A DNA stretch of 64,000 bases from positions 142,392-206,391 of the forward strand of contig JAQYWR010000002.1 in the NCBI GenBank assembly GCA_029379225.1, written 5' to 3'. Each line of letters opens with the position of its first letter. The first letter of the stretch is position 1. The position numbers and the translations under genes are program-made. Source of the DNA: Nostoc sp. S4 (lineage in GTDB: Bacteria > Cyanobacteriota > Cyanobacteriia > Cyanobacteriales > Nostocaceae). Positions 9,889-19,751 of this stretch are shown one piece after another. The notes beneath the pieces were generated by a model that made no database searches, was not told the DNA's origin, and saw only the letters and a list, made by a program, of their open reading frames with translations.

Positions 9889-11214
9889 ATGTCCTCCATC
9901 ACTTTTGAAATTTTAATCATCTTGGTGCTAATTATTGCCAATGGCGTGTTTTCGATGTCTGAGATGGCAATTGTCTCAGCACGGAAAGTTAGACTACAGC
10001 AGCTTGCCAATCAAGGGGATGCTAAGGCAAAGGTAGCACTGAAACTTGCGGAGTCTCCAAATAATTTCTTGTCAACCATTCAAGTAGGTATTTCTCTGAT
10101 CGGTATTCTAACTGGTGCTTTTGGAGGAGCAACAATTGCTAACCGACTCGCAATCTATGTGCGCCTTGTTCCTTTGCTGGCACCTTATAGCGAACCGATA
10201 TCTTTTGGAATCGTGGTTTTGATTATTACCTATTTGTCACTGATTATCGGCGAATTAGTACCAAAGCGTCTGGCATTAAATAACCCGGAAGGCATTGCAG
10301 CTTTTGTAGCTATTCCCATGCGGGCGTTATCGGCGCTCGCTTCTCCAATGGTACATCTTTTAAGTGCTTCTACAGATCTGGTGCTGCGAGTTTTAGGGGT
10401 TACACAATCAAGTGAGCCACAAGTCACTGAAGAAGAAATTAAAATCTTAATCGAGCAAGGTACCGAGGCGGGAACCTTCGAGGAAGCCGAACAGGATATG
10501 GTGGAACGAGTTTTTCGTTTAGGCGATCGCCCTGTAAGCTATTTAATGACACCCCGTCCTGAGATCGTCTGGCTAGATTTAGATGACACTGCTGAAGAAA
10601 ATCGCCAAAAAATGGTTGATAGTGCCTACTCCCGGTATCCAGTTTGTCAAGGGGGACTTGACAATGTATTGGGTGTGATCCCAGTTACCGATTTATTGGC
10701 TAGGAGTTTTCGAGCTGAAGCCCTAGATTTGACGGTAGGATTGCGACAACCCGTATTTGTACCAGAAAGCACCCGTGGTTTGAAAGTTTTGGAATTGTTT
10801 AAACAAACCGTCACTCACATGGCACTGGTAGTCGATGAATACGGTGTGATTCAAGGATTAGTCACTCTTAATGACATTATGAGCGAAATCGTGGGTGATG
10901 TTCCTTCTACAGATGGGCAAGATGAGCCACAAGCCGTGCAACGGGAAGATGGTTCCTGGCTTTTGGATGGAATGTTACCTGTAGAAGAGTTTTTTGAACT
11001 TTTTGGGATGGAAGAGTGGGAATTTGAGGAACGTGGCAGTTATCAAACCTTAGGCGGTTTTGTAATCACTAATTTAGGTCGTATTCCCGCAGCAGCAGAT
11101 TATTTTGAATGGCAGGGTATGCGAATTGAAGTCATGGATATGGATGGTAACCGCGTTGATAAGGTGCTAGTTGTACCAAAGAATCAAATCAAACATGTCA
11201 CAGAGTCTGATTAA
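9889..11214 (+). CDS. CNNM/HlyC-CorC family membrane protein with CBS pair
   Basis: A 441-aa protein of the CNNM/CorC type, generally linked to magnesium or other divalent cation export. Domains: DUF21/CNNM transmembrane region (about 1-190, starting with a membrane helix ITFEILIILVLIIANGVFS and containing GEMAI-like SEMAIVSARK and IIGELVPKRLAL); a CBS pair (about 205-330, with YLMTPRPEIVWLD and VVDEYGVIQGLVTLNDI); and a C-terminal CorC_HlyC domain (about 350-430, LDGMLPVEEF ... YQTLGGFV). The length is normal and no defects were seen. It has its own spacer on both sides. A hairpin 87 bp after the stop is a likely terminator. The historical name hemolysin should not be taken as a toxin call. 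Confidence 0.92.
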   Translation: MSSITFEILIILVLIIANGVFSMSEMAIVSARKVRLQQLANQGDAKAKVALKLAESPNNFLSTIQVGISLIGILTGAFGGATIANRLAIYVRLVPLLAPYSEPISFGIVVLIITYLSLIIGELVPKRLALNNPEGIAAFVAIPMRALSALASPMVHLLSASTDLVLRVLGVTQSSEPQVTEEEIKILIEQGTEAGTFEEAEQDMVERVFRLGDRPVSYLMTPRPEIVWLDLDDTAEENRQKMVDSAYSRYPVCQGGLDNVLGVIPVTDLLARSFRAEALDLTVGLRQPVFVPESTRGLKVLELFKQTVTHMALVVDEYGVIQGLVTLNDIMSEIVGDVPSTDGQDEPQAVQREDGSWLLDGMLPVEEFFELFGMEEWEFEERGSYQTLGGFVITNLGRIPAAADYFEWQGMRIEVMDMDGNRVDKVLVVPKNQIKHVTESD

Positions 11215-11300
11215 ATATTGACTTCTATGACTATACAGATTGCCGATTCCCAGCAGTTTTCAATTGAATGGAATACAGATAAAAAGAAAATTAAATTATT

Positions 11301-11328
11301 GTCGGGTAGCACAGGTTTGCTACCCGAC
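11301..11328 (+). terminator. hairpin downstream of the CorC-like gene
   Basis: A perfect 11-bp stem (GTCGGGTAGCA / TGCTACCCGAC) with a 6-nt loop, 87 bp past the stop. There is no strong T-tract, as is common in cyanobacteria. The remaining spacer to 11595 shows only repeat-like sequence. Confidence 0.6.
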
Positions 11329-11595
11329 TGTAATCTATTCGACTGCAAATTGCTGTAAATAAAATAACAAAGGCACAACAGCTGCTACCGTAAACTCCAA
11401 GAAATCCCCTAAATTTATTTACCGGGATTCCTTTTGCTGTATTCAAACTTTGGCGTTGCATAATTGCAGGATGATTTTAGAATTTGGATCGGTCATAATC
11501 TCCGTGTCACCGCGTCTTTCCGTCTCCGTGTCAGTCTCAATCATCCCTTTATTCAGCAACACCTAAACTTTCATACCCTTTTGGTGACAGAGACA

Positions 11596-12777
11596 TTACT
11601 GTTGAGACAATCGTTTCACTTCTTCACCCCCCAACAATTGATGTGCTTGTTGGAGAATTTTTGGGATTTTATCGGTGTGGGGACTGCGGGCGAGACATTG
11701 GCGCAAGTCTAATTCATTTAATCGATCGCCTTTATTACCAGGAAACCAATGACTTGCATTACCAAGCAGGTTATAACGCATTTTGCCATAGTCTACCAAA
11801 TCATAGGCGATCGCTAAATTCCACAACCACAAAATCACCCGAATATTTACCTCACCCGGCGTTTGCTCAAATGTTGGTAAATTATCCTCCCAGGTTTTTA
11901 CCCAATCTTCTCCCAAAGTGGCGATCGCTTCTGCTTCTAACCGTGCCAAAATTGGTGGCACAATTTCTGATGCTCTATCTACTAATTCTAAAGTCTTGAG
12001 ATGTTCGTCAAAATCTTTTGGTTTTGCTGCTCCCAAACTCAAGGTATGCACTTGTGGATGACTCAAACAAAACAAATCATTAAATACCATTGGACTTAAA
12101 GGAGCGCAAAGATTTACTAATTTTTGCGGTGGTTTATATAACAAACCTCCTTTATCGGATGGACTGATAATAAATACACCCATATCGTGGTGGTTAGCTG
12201 CTGTAATTGCTGCCCAATTCCATTGATTAATGTAGTACCAATGCAGGTTCACATAATCAAATTGGTTAGTCTTAATTGTCTGCACAATCACATCTGTCGG
12301 CCCATGTGTAGAAAAGCCAATAAATCTCACTTTTCCCTCTGCTTGCAACTGATGTGCTACATCCAGACAGCCACCGGGACGGATGCTGTAGTCCAATATC
12401 TCAGGAGTATTAATACCGTGTAAACCTAAAAGGTCAATATAATCAAGCTGGAGATATTCTAATGATTTCTCAAAAGTTTGGCGGAATTCTTTCGCATCTT
12501 CCTTTGGGTTGATTTTAGTCTGAACAATCAACTTTTCACGGGGAAATTTGGGCAATATTCTCCCTAGTTGCATTTCAGAACTGCCATAACCGCGCGCAGT
12601 TTCAATGTGATTAATGCCAACTTCCACAGCTTTTTTGATAGTTGCTTCCAAATTTGCTTGGTTATCAGCAGGGATTTCTGATTTAGGAACATCCTGCCAT
12701 TTGAACTGGTATCTCATGCCACCACAGGAAAACACTGGCATCTGTAATTCTGTGCGTCCAAATCGTCTATATAGCAT
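11596..12777 (-). CDS. aldo/keto reductase family protein
   Basis: A 393-aa NADPH-dependent aldo/keto reductase-like protein. The family layout is visible: N-terminal FGRTELQMPVFSCGGM, then the active-site region NHIETARGYGSSE (about 56-68) with Tyr64, Lys88 in VQTKIN, and His120 in LGLHG. The usual catalytic Asp of the tetrad is Glu59 here. The extra ~110 residues after the barrel (about 280-393) match the longer group that often carries a 4Fe-4S domain, but the cysteines of that cluster are missing; only one Cys remains in that segment. The substrate is unknown. The gene is isolated, converging with the CorC-like gene. Confidence 0.88.
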   Translation of the reverse strand: MLYRRFGRTELQMPVFSCGGMRYQFKWQDVPKSEIPADNQANLEATIKKAVEVGINHIETARGYGSSEMQLGRILPKFPREKLIVQTKINPKEDAKEFRQTFEKSLEYLQLDYIDLLGLHGINTPEILDYSIRPGGCLDVAHQLQAEGKVRFIGFSTHGPTDVIVQTIKTNQFDYVNLHWYYINQWNWAAITAANHHDMGVFIISPSDKGGLLYKPPQKLVNLCAPLSPMVFNDLFCLSHPQVHTLSLGAAKPKDFDEHLKTLELVDRASEIVPPILARLEAEAIATLGEDWVKTWEDNLPTFEQTPGEVNIRVILWLWNLAIAYDLVDYGKMRYNLLGNASHWFPGNKGDRLNELDLRQCLARSPHTDKIPKILQQAHQLLGGEEVKRLSQQ

Positions 12778-13238
12778 TAGTGGATTATGGATTGCTTACC
12801 AACTTCAAATCTAACAACTAGAGTCGTTCAAAGCTTGAATCTCACAACTAAGTAGGTCAGCATTGAAAAACGTAATCTAGAATCTTTGCGATTACTTCTC
12901 TACCAGACGCTTTGCATAGCTTGCTTTCACATTCGCGTAGCGTCCCGCAGGGAAGTGGTACGCTTGACTTCGTTTTGCCCGTAATCAGATTTGACGTTTA
13001 ATTAGGTTGAGCTACTTGTCTCAAATTCTCACGAATTATTTAAAACTGATATATAGCTTAAATAATAGATAAGAATACCTTCGCCAATTCAAGAGGCTAA
13101 GAAATAGGATTGAGTAGAGTGAATATATCACTACATTGGGTCTTTTTGTTCATGCTCTTTTTTTAACGAAGGTATTGGGTTAAATCTGCGTTTTCACTAC
13201 ATATTTACCACTACCACTTTTCACTATCGAGTTACTTA
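12778..13238. other. spacer between aldo/keto reductase and aquaporin
   Basis: 461 bp without a gene. Around 12905-12965 there is a GC-richer repeat (with CGCGTAGCGTCCCGCAGGGA) of a type scattered through cyanobacterial spacers. The rest is AT-rich, and I see no coding remnant. Confidence 0.5.
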
Positions 13239-14024
13239 CTATCGTCGTGAATAATCATCGATACCGGGTGAAACTTCACGTTCTGCTTCACCTACAACTG
13301 GTGCGCCTGATTCACCTAAAGCCTTTGAATAGAATAAACCTGCTAATATCGCTCCTAAAATTGGAGCTACCCAAAACAGCCATACTTGCTTAAACAGTTC
13401 TACACCGGCAAAAAGTGCTGGCCCAGTACTACGAGCAGGATTAACGGATGTATTAGTTATGGGTATGCTGATCAAATGAATCAGTGTTAGTGCCAAACCA
13501 ATAGCAATTGGGGCAAAGCCCTTAGGCGCACGACCATCTGTTGCACCTAAGATTACAATTAAAAAAATGAAGGTCAGTATAACCTCTGTAATGAAACCAG
13601 CAGCCAATGAATAGCCTCCAGGAGAATGTACTCCAAAACCATTTGTTGCTAATGGATTAGAACCAGAAAGCGTAAATCCTGGTTTACCAGTGGCAATTAA
13701 ATAAACTACACCTGCGGCTAATATTGCTCCCAATACCTGAGCAATAATGTATGGAAGCAATTCAGAGCTAGGAAAACGCTTTCCTGACCAAAGACCAAAT
13801 GATACCGCCGGGTTAAAATGAGCGCCAGAAATATGACCTACTGCATAGGCCATAATTAGTACTGTTAGACCAAAAGCCAGAGAAACACCTACAAAACCAA
13901 TTCCTAATTCATTAGCTTTCGCGTCTGGAAATGCTGCTGCAAAAACAGCACTTCCACATCCGCCAAGAACTAGCACAAACGTGCCAACGAATTCTGCCAG
14001 ACATCGCGTCAAAAGTGATACCAT
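13239..14024 (-). CDS. aqpZ: aquaporin Z
   Basis: An inner-membrane water channel of 261 aa. Both NPA boxes are present (71-73 in HFNPAVS and 195-197 in SVNPARS). The selectivity filter residues Phe44, His183, Thr192 and Arg198 are spaced as in E. coli AqpZ, which indicates a water-specific channel rather than a glycerol facilitator. Six membrane helices can be followed. The tail (about 238-261, rich in Glu, Pro and Arg) is longer than in E. coli AqpZ and presumably cytoplasmic. The ATG at 14024 has GAGGAG 7-8 nt upstream. The gene is monocistronic. Confidence 0.95.
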   Translation of the reverse strand: MVSLLTRCLAEFVGTFVLVLGGCGSAVFAAAFPDAKANELGIGFVGVSLAFGLTVLIMAYAVGHISGAHFNPAVSFGLWSGKRFPSSELLPYIIAQVLGAILAAGVVYLIATGKPGFTLSGSNPLATNGFGVHSPGGYSLAAGFITEVILTFIFLIVILGATDGRAPKGFAPIAIGLALTLIHLISIPITNTSVNPARSTGPALFAGVELFKQVWLFWVAPILGAILAGLFYSKALGESGAPVVGEAEREVSPGIDDYSRR

Positions 14025-14459
14025 AAATAGCTCCTCGCTTAAGCAACTAATTAAAAACTTTATAAATTAACTTGTTAACAAATTTCTTTAAATCTTGTAA
14101 ATAAAGATTTACCGCCAACACCATTAAACTTATTAGTTTTTACGAGTCCTACGTGGTTAGGAGAACTGGCAACATTGCTGTACTTACAAGCTGATGAGCT
14201 GACTTAGCTTTTTTGAATACCCATCTTAGAGACTGACAAATAAATATCCCATCGCTTTTAAAGCAGGGGAGCAGGAGGCAGGAAGAGAAGTTGGAGCGGA
14301 GGCTGACTCCGTAGACCCGAAGGGGCTTGCCGTTAGGCATTCAAACTTCGGGGGGAAAGCAGGTCGTTTTGAAAGAGGGAAATTAGATAATTTATTTTCT
14401 GGAGTTCCCTTAATCTATCGGGATTTAGTTCAATCTAGCGCAAACGCGTTCGCCTTTGG
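14025..14459. other. spacer upstream of aqpZ
   Basis: About 435 bp that include the aqpZ leader and, at roughly 14260-14345, a GC-richer repeat segment (GGAGGCTGACTCCGTAGACC-type). Short open frames here lack coding character. No gene is supported. Confidence 0.5.
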
Positions 14460-14602
14460 CATCAACTGGCATTGCTAATGCATCAACTGGCATTGCTAAT
14501 GCATCGACTGGCATTGCTAATGCATCGACTGGCATTGCTAATGCATCGACTGGCATTGGCAATGCATCGACTGGCATTGCTAATGCATCGACTTGCAAGT
14601 AC
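14460..14602. repeat. 21-bp tandem repeat, six copies plus a partial
   Basis: Six near-identical 21-bp units (14460-14585), each built on CATCGACTGGCATTG followed by CTAATG, and a seventh partial unit to 14602. Variation is limited to a few single-base changes. Because 21 is a multiple of 3, both strands read as heptapeptide repeats (ASTGIAN on +, SRCISNA on -), but the + frame has no ATG and the - frame gives only a 64-aa ORF with no visible RBS. I treat it as a minisatellite. Confidence 0.93.
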
Positions 14603-14830
14603 AAAATTAGAACTTACGCACTCAAACTTTAAACGTGACTCTGACAAATAAAAAAATATCCCAGTGTTCACAGTCAACAGTCATCAGTCAGCAACTTCAA
14701 ACAGAATAATTTATTTCTTAGAATTCCCTTAAGACTAATATCCATAAGGCATCTTACCTTTTCTTCAACTTACTGTTATTTTTTGCGTAATTATGGGCAC
14801 ATTAAATATATATTTTTCACGGATACATAT

Positions 14831-15205
14831 ATGACTACTCCAGATACAACACGCCGTTTGCGCCCTCAAGTGATTAGTCAAGATGTCACTTCATTACACG
14901 GTTTGCAAACCATCCCCACCTATAACACAACTCGTGCTAATGCCTCTATTGCAAATTTACAGCAAGCTTATCAAGCTATGTTAGCTCAGCAACAAGCCGA
15001 AACTGAGAAACTAACTTTATACCGTGCTGCTGCGGATGCTGCGCGATTAGCAGAATGGGAATTTCACAATGCTGTATTAGCAATGAAAGAATCTGTACGC
15101 GGACAATATGGATCGGACAGTGAAGAAGCGCAAGCTGTTGGACTCAAAAAAAAATCAGACCGCAAGCGTCCCACCCGCAAAAAGTCACTTGTGGTTGCAA
15201 GTTGA
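14831..15205 (+). CDS. small conserved-looking hypothetical protein
   Basis: A 124-aa protein with no family I can name. I place the start at the ATG at 14831 (MTTPDTTRRLRPQ) rather than an upstream alternative start at 14783, because the upstream codons are AT-rich and spacer-like. Residues about 40-95 form a long amphipathic helix rich in Ala and Gln (IANLQQAYQAMLAQQQAE). The last 25 residues are strongly basic (KKKSDRKRPTRKK), suggesting nucleic-acid or surface binding. Codon use looks coding. Its neighbours, a minisatellite upstream and 870 bp of spacer downstream, give no functional hint. Confidence 0.65.
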   Translation: MTTPDTTRRLRPQVISQDVTSLHGLQTIPTYNTTRANASIANLQQAYQAMLAQQQAETEKLTLYRAAADAARLAEWEFHNAVLAMKESVRGQYGSDSEEAQAVGLKKKSDRKRPTRKKSLVVAS

Positions 15206-16078
15206 GCAATTGATATGGAGAGCATTCCAAATGGCTATGAATTGTGATTGCGATCGCAACGTAGTGGAGCAAAGCAATTACAAAATATAGGATTGCTTGA
15301 CTACGGTAGAGCTTCATTGACAATGACAAATATGTTCTTGCAAAATTTGAATGCTCCTGTTAATTGACAAAAATCTTTGCAACATCTCAATCGGCTGTAG
15401 GGGTGTACAGATGTACATTCCTACCTCGACCTATGTCAACATACATCCTAATATATGAAAGTAAAAGTTTTATTTGTTACCTATTATTTTGGCTTTGTAA
15501 ACTGACATAGGATGTATGCATTATTTCTTCTACATCTCAGTAGTCTAGGATAGATTTATTCTACAAGTTAATTTTGTTACCCTTGTTTTATGCTACTGGC
15601 TACCATATTTTTTGTCATTTATATAAAAAATCTGATAAAATTTGTTAAGTGGTAATGAATTTTAACTTACTAAGCGATTACAGAATTTGTAAGTAATGAG
15701 TGAATAACTTTATTCATATATCTATCCTGTCCTGAGAAAGTGGCGATTGCACACTAGAACATCTGCAATACCGAACCAAGACAACAAAGATAAGTAAGAT
15801 AGGTTTAAAAGAGAATAGGGAATAGATAAACCTCATGCCTGCTAATTAAATTGATAATTCATACCATAGACTGATTAGATTTTGAATTCAGAAGTCAGAA
15901 TTCTGAATTTTTTTTTGACGAATTGTTAATAGTTAACCTATTTTTGGGCGTTATCAATTACGAAGTTATACTTTACGCTACAACTTAGTAACAATGTAAC
16001 AGTCTAATTATGAGGATAACCCCACCGTGGGAAAATCAAGATACCGAAACCAGAAATTAGAGAGGAAAACCCTGTAAT
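15206..16078. other. long spacer upstream of dxs
   Basis: 873 bp, AT-rich. Two related segments, CTATGTCAACATACATCCT (about 15431-15449) and TGACATAGGATGTATG (about 15504-15519), are partly complementary. A GAATTCAGAAGTCAGAATTC-type repeat lies at about 15885-15910. No coding remnant or RNA gene was recognised. The dxs promoter must lie in the last few hundred bases. Confidence 0.5.
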
Positions 16079-17986
16079 ATGCATCTGAGCGAAATTACCC
16101 ATCCCAATCAGTTGCACGGTTTATCCGTTCGGCAACTGCAACAAATTGCCCGTCAAATTCGAGATAAGCATCTCCAAACCGTAGCAATCAATGGTGGACA
16201 TTTGGGACCAGGGTTGGGTGTTGTAGAATTAACATTAGGGCTTTATCAAACACTGGACTTAGATCGGGATAAAGTCATTTGGGATGTAGGACACCAAGCT
16301 TATCCCCACAAACTACTTACAGGACGTTACGATCGCTTCCATACTCTGCGGCAAAAAGACGGAGTTGCTGGTTATCTCAAGCGTTGTGAAAACAAATTCG
16401 ATCACTTTGGTGCTGGACATGCTTCCACCAGTATTTCAGCTGCATTGGGCATGGCTTTAGCGCGAGATTTTAAAGGTGAAAAATTTAAAGCGGTGGCTGT
16501 GATTGGTGATGGCGCACTTACAGGGGGTATGGCTTTAGAAGCTATCAACCACGCTGGACACTTGCCAAAAACTAATTTGCTAGTTGTTCTTAATGACAAC
16601 GAGATGTCCATATCTCCCAACGTGGGTGCAATTCCTCGCTATCTAAACAAAATGCGCCTCAGCCAGCCGGTGCAATTTATCAAAGATAATCTTGAGGAAC
16701 AGTTTAAGCAAATTCCCTTCGTTGGTGAATCTTTATCTCCCGAACTCGGACGCATCAAAGAAGGTATGAAACGCTTGGCTGTTCCTAAGGTAGGCGCAGT
16801 GTTTGAAGAACTCGGCTTTACTTATATCGGCCCAGTTGATGGACATAATTTAGAAGAATTGATTGCCACCTTTCAACAAGCACATCAAATACCAGGCCCA
16901 GTTTTGGTACATGTGGCAACAGTCAAGGGTAAAGGCTATGAAATCGCTGAACTAGACCAAGTAGGCTACCACGCTCAAAGTCCCTTCAATGTATCAACTG
17001 GCAAAGCTATTCCTTCCAGCAAACCCAAACCGCCGGCTTATGCCAAAGTCTTTGCTCACACTTTAGTAAAACTTGCCGAACAAAACCCAAAAATCATCGG
17101 CATTACTGCGGCGATGGCGACGGGAACAGGCTTAGATAAACTTCAAGCAAAACTGCCCAATCAATATATAGATGTCGGCATTGCCGAACAACACGCTGTC
17201 ACTTTAGCAGCCGGACTGGCAACTGAAGGAATGCGCCCCATCGCCGCCATTTATTCTACCTTCTTGCAACGCGCCTACGACCAGATAGTTCACGATGTCT
17301 GCATCCAAAACTTACCAGTCTTCTTCTGCTTAGATCGGGCAGGAATTGTTGGTTCCGACGGCCCCACCCATCAAGGTATGTATGACATTGCTTATCTGCG
17401 TTGCATTCCGAATATGGTATTGATGGCACCCAAAGATGAAGCCGAACTGCAACGGATGGTAGTAACTGGGGTTAACCATACTAGCGGCCCGATCGCTATG
17501 CGTTATCCGCGTGGCAATGGCTACGGCGTACCGCTAATGGAAGAAGGCTGGGAACCTTTGGAAATCGGCAAAAGCGAAATTTTGCGTACAGGCGATGACG
17601 TGTTAATCGTCGGCTATGGCACAATGGTTTATCCGGGAATGCAAGCGGCGGAAATCTTGAGCGAACATGGCATTGAAGCAACTGTAATTAATGCCCGTTT
17701 CGCTAAGCCTTTAGATACCGAGTTGATTTTACCTTTAGCTAAGAAAATTGGACGCGTTATTACCTTAGAGGAAGGCTGCATCATGGGTGGCTTTGGTTCG
17801 GCGATCGCTGAAGCCTTGTTAGATGCAGATATTCTTGTTCCTGTCAAGCGGTTTGGTGTGCCAGACGTGTTAGTAGACCATGCTGAACCGAATGAATCGA
17901 AAACAGAATTAGGTTTGACTAGTCATCAAATAGCAGAAAGAGTTTTGCAAGCTTTCTTTCAACGGCAAGTATCTGCTGTCGTTTAG
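16079..17986 (+). CDS. dxs: 1-deoxy-D-xylulose-5-phosphate synthase
   Basis: A thiamine-diphosphate enzyme joining pyruvate and glyceraldehyde-3-phosphate to make DXP, the first and flux-controlling step of the MEP isoprenoid pathway. In a cyanobacterium this feeds carotenoids, phytol and quinones. 635 aa, full length. Visible: [14 protein letters not shown] (about 39-52), the ThDP motif [13 protein letters not shown] ... NDNEMSI (about 143-180), the transketolase pyrimidine domain with [10 protein letters not shown] (near 364), [14 protein letters not shown] (about 420), and the C-terminal transketolase domain. The ATG at 16079 directly starts the conserved N-terminus. A hairpin follows the stop. 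The terpenoid genes near 52-56 kb would draw on the same precursors. Confidence 0.97.
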   Translation: MHLSEITHPNQLHGLSVRQLQQIARQIRDKHLQTVAINGGHLGPGLGVVELTLGLYQTLDLDRDKVIWDVGHQAYPHKLLTGRYDRFHTLRQKDGVAGYLKRCENKFDHFGAGHASTSISAALGMALARDFKGEKFKAVAVIGDGALTGGMALEAINHAGHLPKTNLLVVLNDNEMSISPNVGAIPRYLNKMRLSQPVQFIKDNLEEQFKQIPFVGESLSPELGRIKEGMKRLAVPKVGAVFEELGFTYIGPVDGHNLEELIATFQQAHQIPGPVLVHVATVKGKGYEIAELDQVGYHAQSPFNVSTGKAIPSSKPKPPAYAKVFAHTLVKLAEQNPKIIGITAAMATGTGLDKLQAKLPNQYIDVGIAEQHAVTLAAGLATEGMRPIAAIYSTFLQRAYDQIVHDVCIQNLPVFFCLDRAGIVGSDGPTHQGMYDIAYLRCIPNMVLMAPKDEAELQRMVVTGVNHTSGPIAMRYPRGNGYGVPLMEEGWEPLEIGKSEILRTGDDVLIVGYGTMVYPGMQAAEILSEHGIEATVINARFAKPLDTELILPLAKKIGRVITLEEGCIMGGFGSAIAEALLDADILVPVKRFGVPDVLVDHAEPNESKTELGLTSHQIAERVLQAFFQRQVSAVV

Positions 17987-18006
17987 TTAATTTTTTGTAG
18001 TAATAA

Positions 18007-18039
18007 ATCGCCCACGCTTGTGACTCAGGTGTGGGCGAT
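18007..18039 (+). terminator. hairpin downstream of dxs
   Basis: A stem of about 11 bp (ATCGCCCACGC / GTGTGGGCGAT, one mismatch) with an 11-nt loop, 20 bp after the dxs stop. There is no T-tract after it. Its right side overlaps a HIP1 site. Confidence 0.55.
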
Positions 18040-18171
18040 CGCTTGCTAAAATTAGACGATGTTTAGAAATTAAAATCAAGGTGTAATTGTTCAACAAAAA
18101 ACCGCTTTGATTTCAATTTGCAAAAGTTTATTATTAGCTGAAAAAATTTGAAAATTTATTGCCTCTTTTTT

Positions 18172-19233
18172 ATGACAGGTTCTACAAACCAGGTTTATCC
18201 AGTCATTTGGCACAACGACTCAGTGTCACTAATTGACCAAACTCGCCTACCCAACGAATATACATTCGTGGAAATTCACCGTAGTGAAGATATGGCGCGG
18301 GCGATTAAAACGATGATTGTTCGGGGTGCGCCTGCTATTGGTGTGGCTGCGGGATATGGAATGTATCTCGGTGCAAGGGAAATTCAAACAAGCGATCGCC
18401 AGGAATTTTTGCAACACTTAGATCGAGTTGCCCAGTTGTTGCGTTCTACTCGTCCCACAGCCGTAAACTTATTTTGGGCAATTAGCCGAATGCTGAAAAT
18501 TGCTTACGAAACACTGGGAACAGTAGCAGAAATCAAACAAATCCTCTTGCAAACTGCCCAAGCAATCAATATTGAAGATTTGCATACTTGTAAAGCGATC
18601 GGCGATCATGGCTTAACAGTCTTACCCTCTACCCCAAAAAAGCTGACCTTGCTGACTCACTGTAACGCTGGAGCATTGGCTACTGCTGGTTATGGTACAG
18701 CCTTAGGTGTTGTGCGTTCTGCTTGGAGGGAAGGACGTTTAGAGCGTTTGTTTGCCGATGAAACGCGTCCCCGCTTACAAGGCGCAAAACTTACGACTTG
18801 GGAATGCGTGCAAGAAGGTATTCCGGTGACATTAATTACTGATAACATGGCAGCTCATTGCATGAAGCAGGGTTTGATTGATGCTGTTGTTGTAGGTGCC
18901 GATCGCATTGCAGCTAATGGCGACACTGCTAATAAAATTGGGACATATAGTGTGGCGATCGCAGCCATTGCACATAATATACCTTTTTTTGTCGCTGCAC
19001 CCCTTTCCACCGTTGATTTTGAATTAGCCGATGGCAGCAAAATTCCGATTGAAGAACGCGAACCCACAGAAATCTATCAAGTCGGCGATACTATTCTCAC
19101 ACCTGTAGGTATAGATTTTTACAATCCTGCATTTGATGTTACCCCAGCCGAATTGATTACAGCCATCATTACAGAGAATGGGGCGATCGCACCAAGCGAA
19201 TTAGCAAAATCACAGGTAAAGCAAGTAGTGTAA
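18172..19233 (+). CDS. mtnA: S-methyl-5-thioribose-1-phosphate isomerase
   Basis: Converts methylthioribose-1-phosphate to methylthioribulose-1-phosphate in the methionine salvage pathway. 353 aa from the ATG at 18172; an in-frame TTG at 18148 is less likely. Motifs of the eIF2B-like fold are intact: [13 protein letters not shown] near residue 51, the catalytic Cys in [18 protein letters not shown], and the catalytic Asp in [20 protein letters not shown]. The other salvage genes are not nearby. It has the same direction as dxs but is separated from it by 185 bp and a hairpin, so it probably has its own promoter. Confidence 0.95.
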   Translation: MTGSTNQVYPVIWHNDSVSLIDQTRLPNEYTFVEIHRSEDMARAIKTMIVRGAPAIGVAAGYGMYLGAREIQTSDRQEFLQHLDRVAQLLRSTRPTAVNLFWAISRMLKIAYETLGTVAEIKQILLQTAQAINIEDLHTCKAIGDHGLTVLPSTPKKLTLLTHCNAGALATAGYGTALGVVRSAWREGRLERLFADETRPRLQGAKLTTWECVQEGIPVTLITDNMAAHCMKQGLIDAVVVGADRIAANGDTANKIGTYSVAIAAIAHNIPFFVAAPLSTVDFELADGSKIPIEEREPTEIYQVGDTILTPVGIDFYNPAFDVTPAELITAIITENGAIAPSELAKSQVKQVV

Positions 19234-19289
19234 ATCATAACTTTTGCCTGAAACAACACTTGTTAAAAAGATACATCCATGACTATAGT

Positions 19290-19421
19290 GTCATCCGCAG
19301 AACAGTAATCAATGCGGTTAGTAGTGATGCCGACGTCCAAGGAGTGCGTCGCTTCAACGAACTACTAGCATCTGAGCCGCGTGTGAGTTCCACCACAGCA
19401 ACTTCCGATCGCAGTCCATGA
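19290..19421 (+). pseudogene. remnant of an O-methyltransferase-like C-terminal region
   Basis: On the + strand a 43-codon open stretch reads as coding sequence: NAVSSDADVQGVRRFNELLA is followed by SEPRVSSTTATSDRSP and a TGA. From memory this resembles the C-terminal part of cyanobacterial class I SAM-dependent O-methyltransferases (VQGVRRFNELLA-EPRVSAT...). There is no start, no SAM-binding region, and the expected final strand is out of frame, so this is gene debris. The family call is tentative. Confidence 0.45.
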
Positions 19422-19630
19422 AAGCTGTCATGATTACTTGCACATGAGTAAACCAGAACATCGGCAGTCGGATGCACAAAAACGCAGCACGTCCGGTTCT
19501 AACTTACAGGTGTGAGAGATAATACTCCTTATCGACTCAACCAGGCAGTGTGAGGAGATTATCAAAAAGCAACAACCCTGAATACCCCTCCCAGACTTGC
19601 TGTTTGTCCCATGCCCCCGTAGTTTTTATC

Positions 19631-19662
19631 GCTATTTTGCCAGAATGGCAACACAAAATAGC
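19631..19662 (+). promoter_or_regulatory. hairpin upstream of the M3 oligopeptidase
   Basis: An interrupted palindrome: GCTATTTTGCCA, loop GAA, then TGGCA, a short bulge, and CAAAATAGC. It lies about 90-120 bp before the prlC start in a 518-bp spacer. It could be an operator, a transcript-end hairpin or a repeat; no function can be assigned. Confidence 0.35.
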
Positions 19663-19751
19663 ACAGCGATCGCTACATTAGAAGATATATATATAAATAT
19701 ATAAGTAAAAATCATTGTTGATTTTTATTCATCCGCAGTTCAGAGAAAAAC

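Noticed and set aside
14406..14634. plus-strand open frame through the 21-bp repeat
   Set aside because: No ATG start, and coding signal exists only as the repeat itself.
14483..14677. 64-aa minus-strand ORF made of SRCISNA heptads
   Set aside because: It is the translation of the 21-bp minisatellite plus flanks, with no RBS or conserved part.
15431..15519. possible large hairpin upstream of dxs
   Set aside because: The complementary blocks are in the wrong order for one continuous stem, so only partial pairing is possible.
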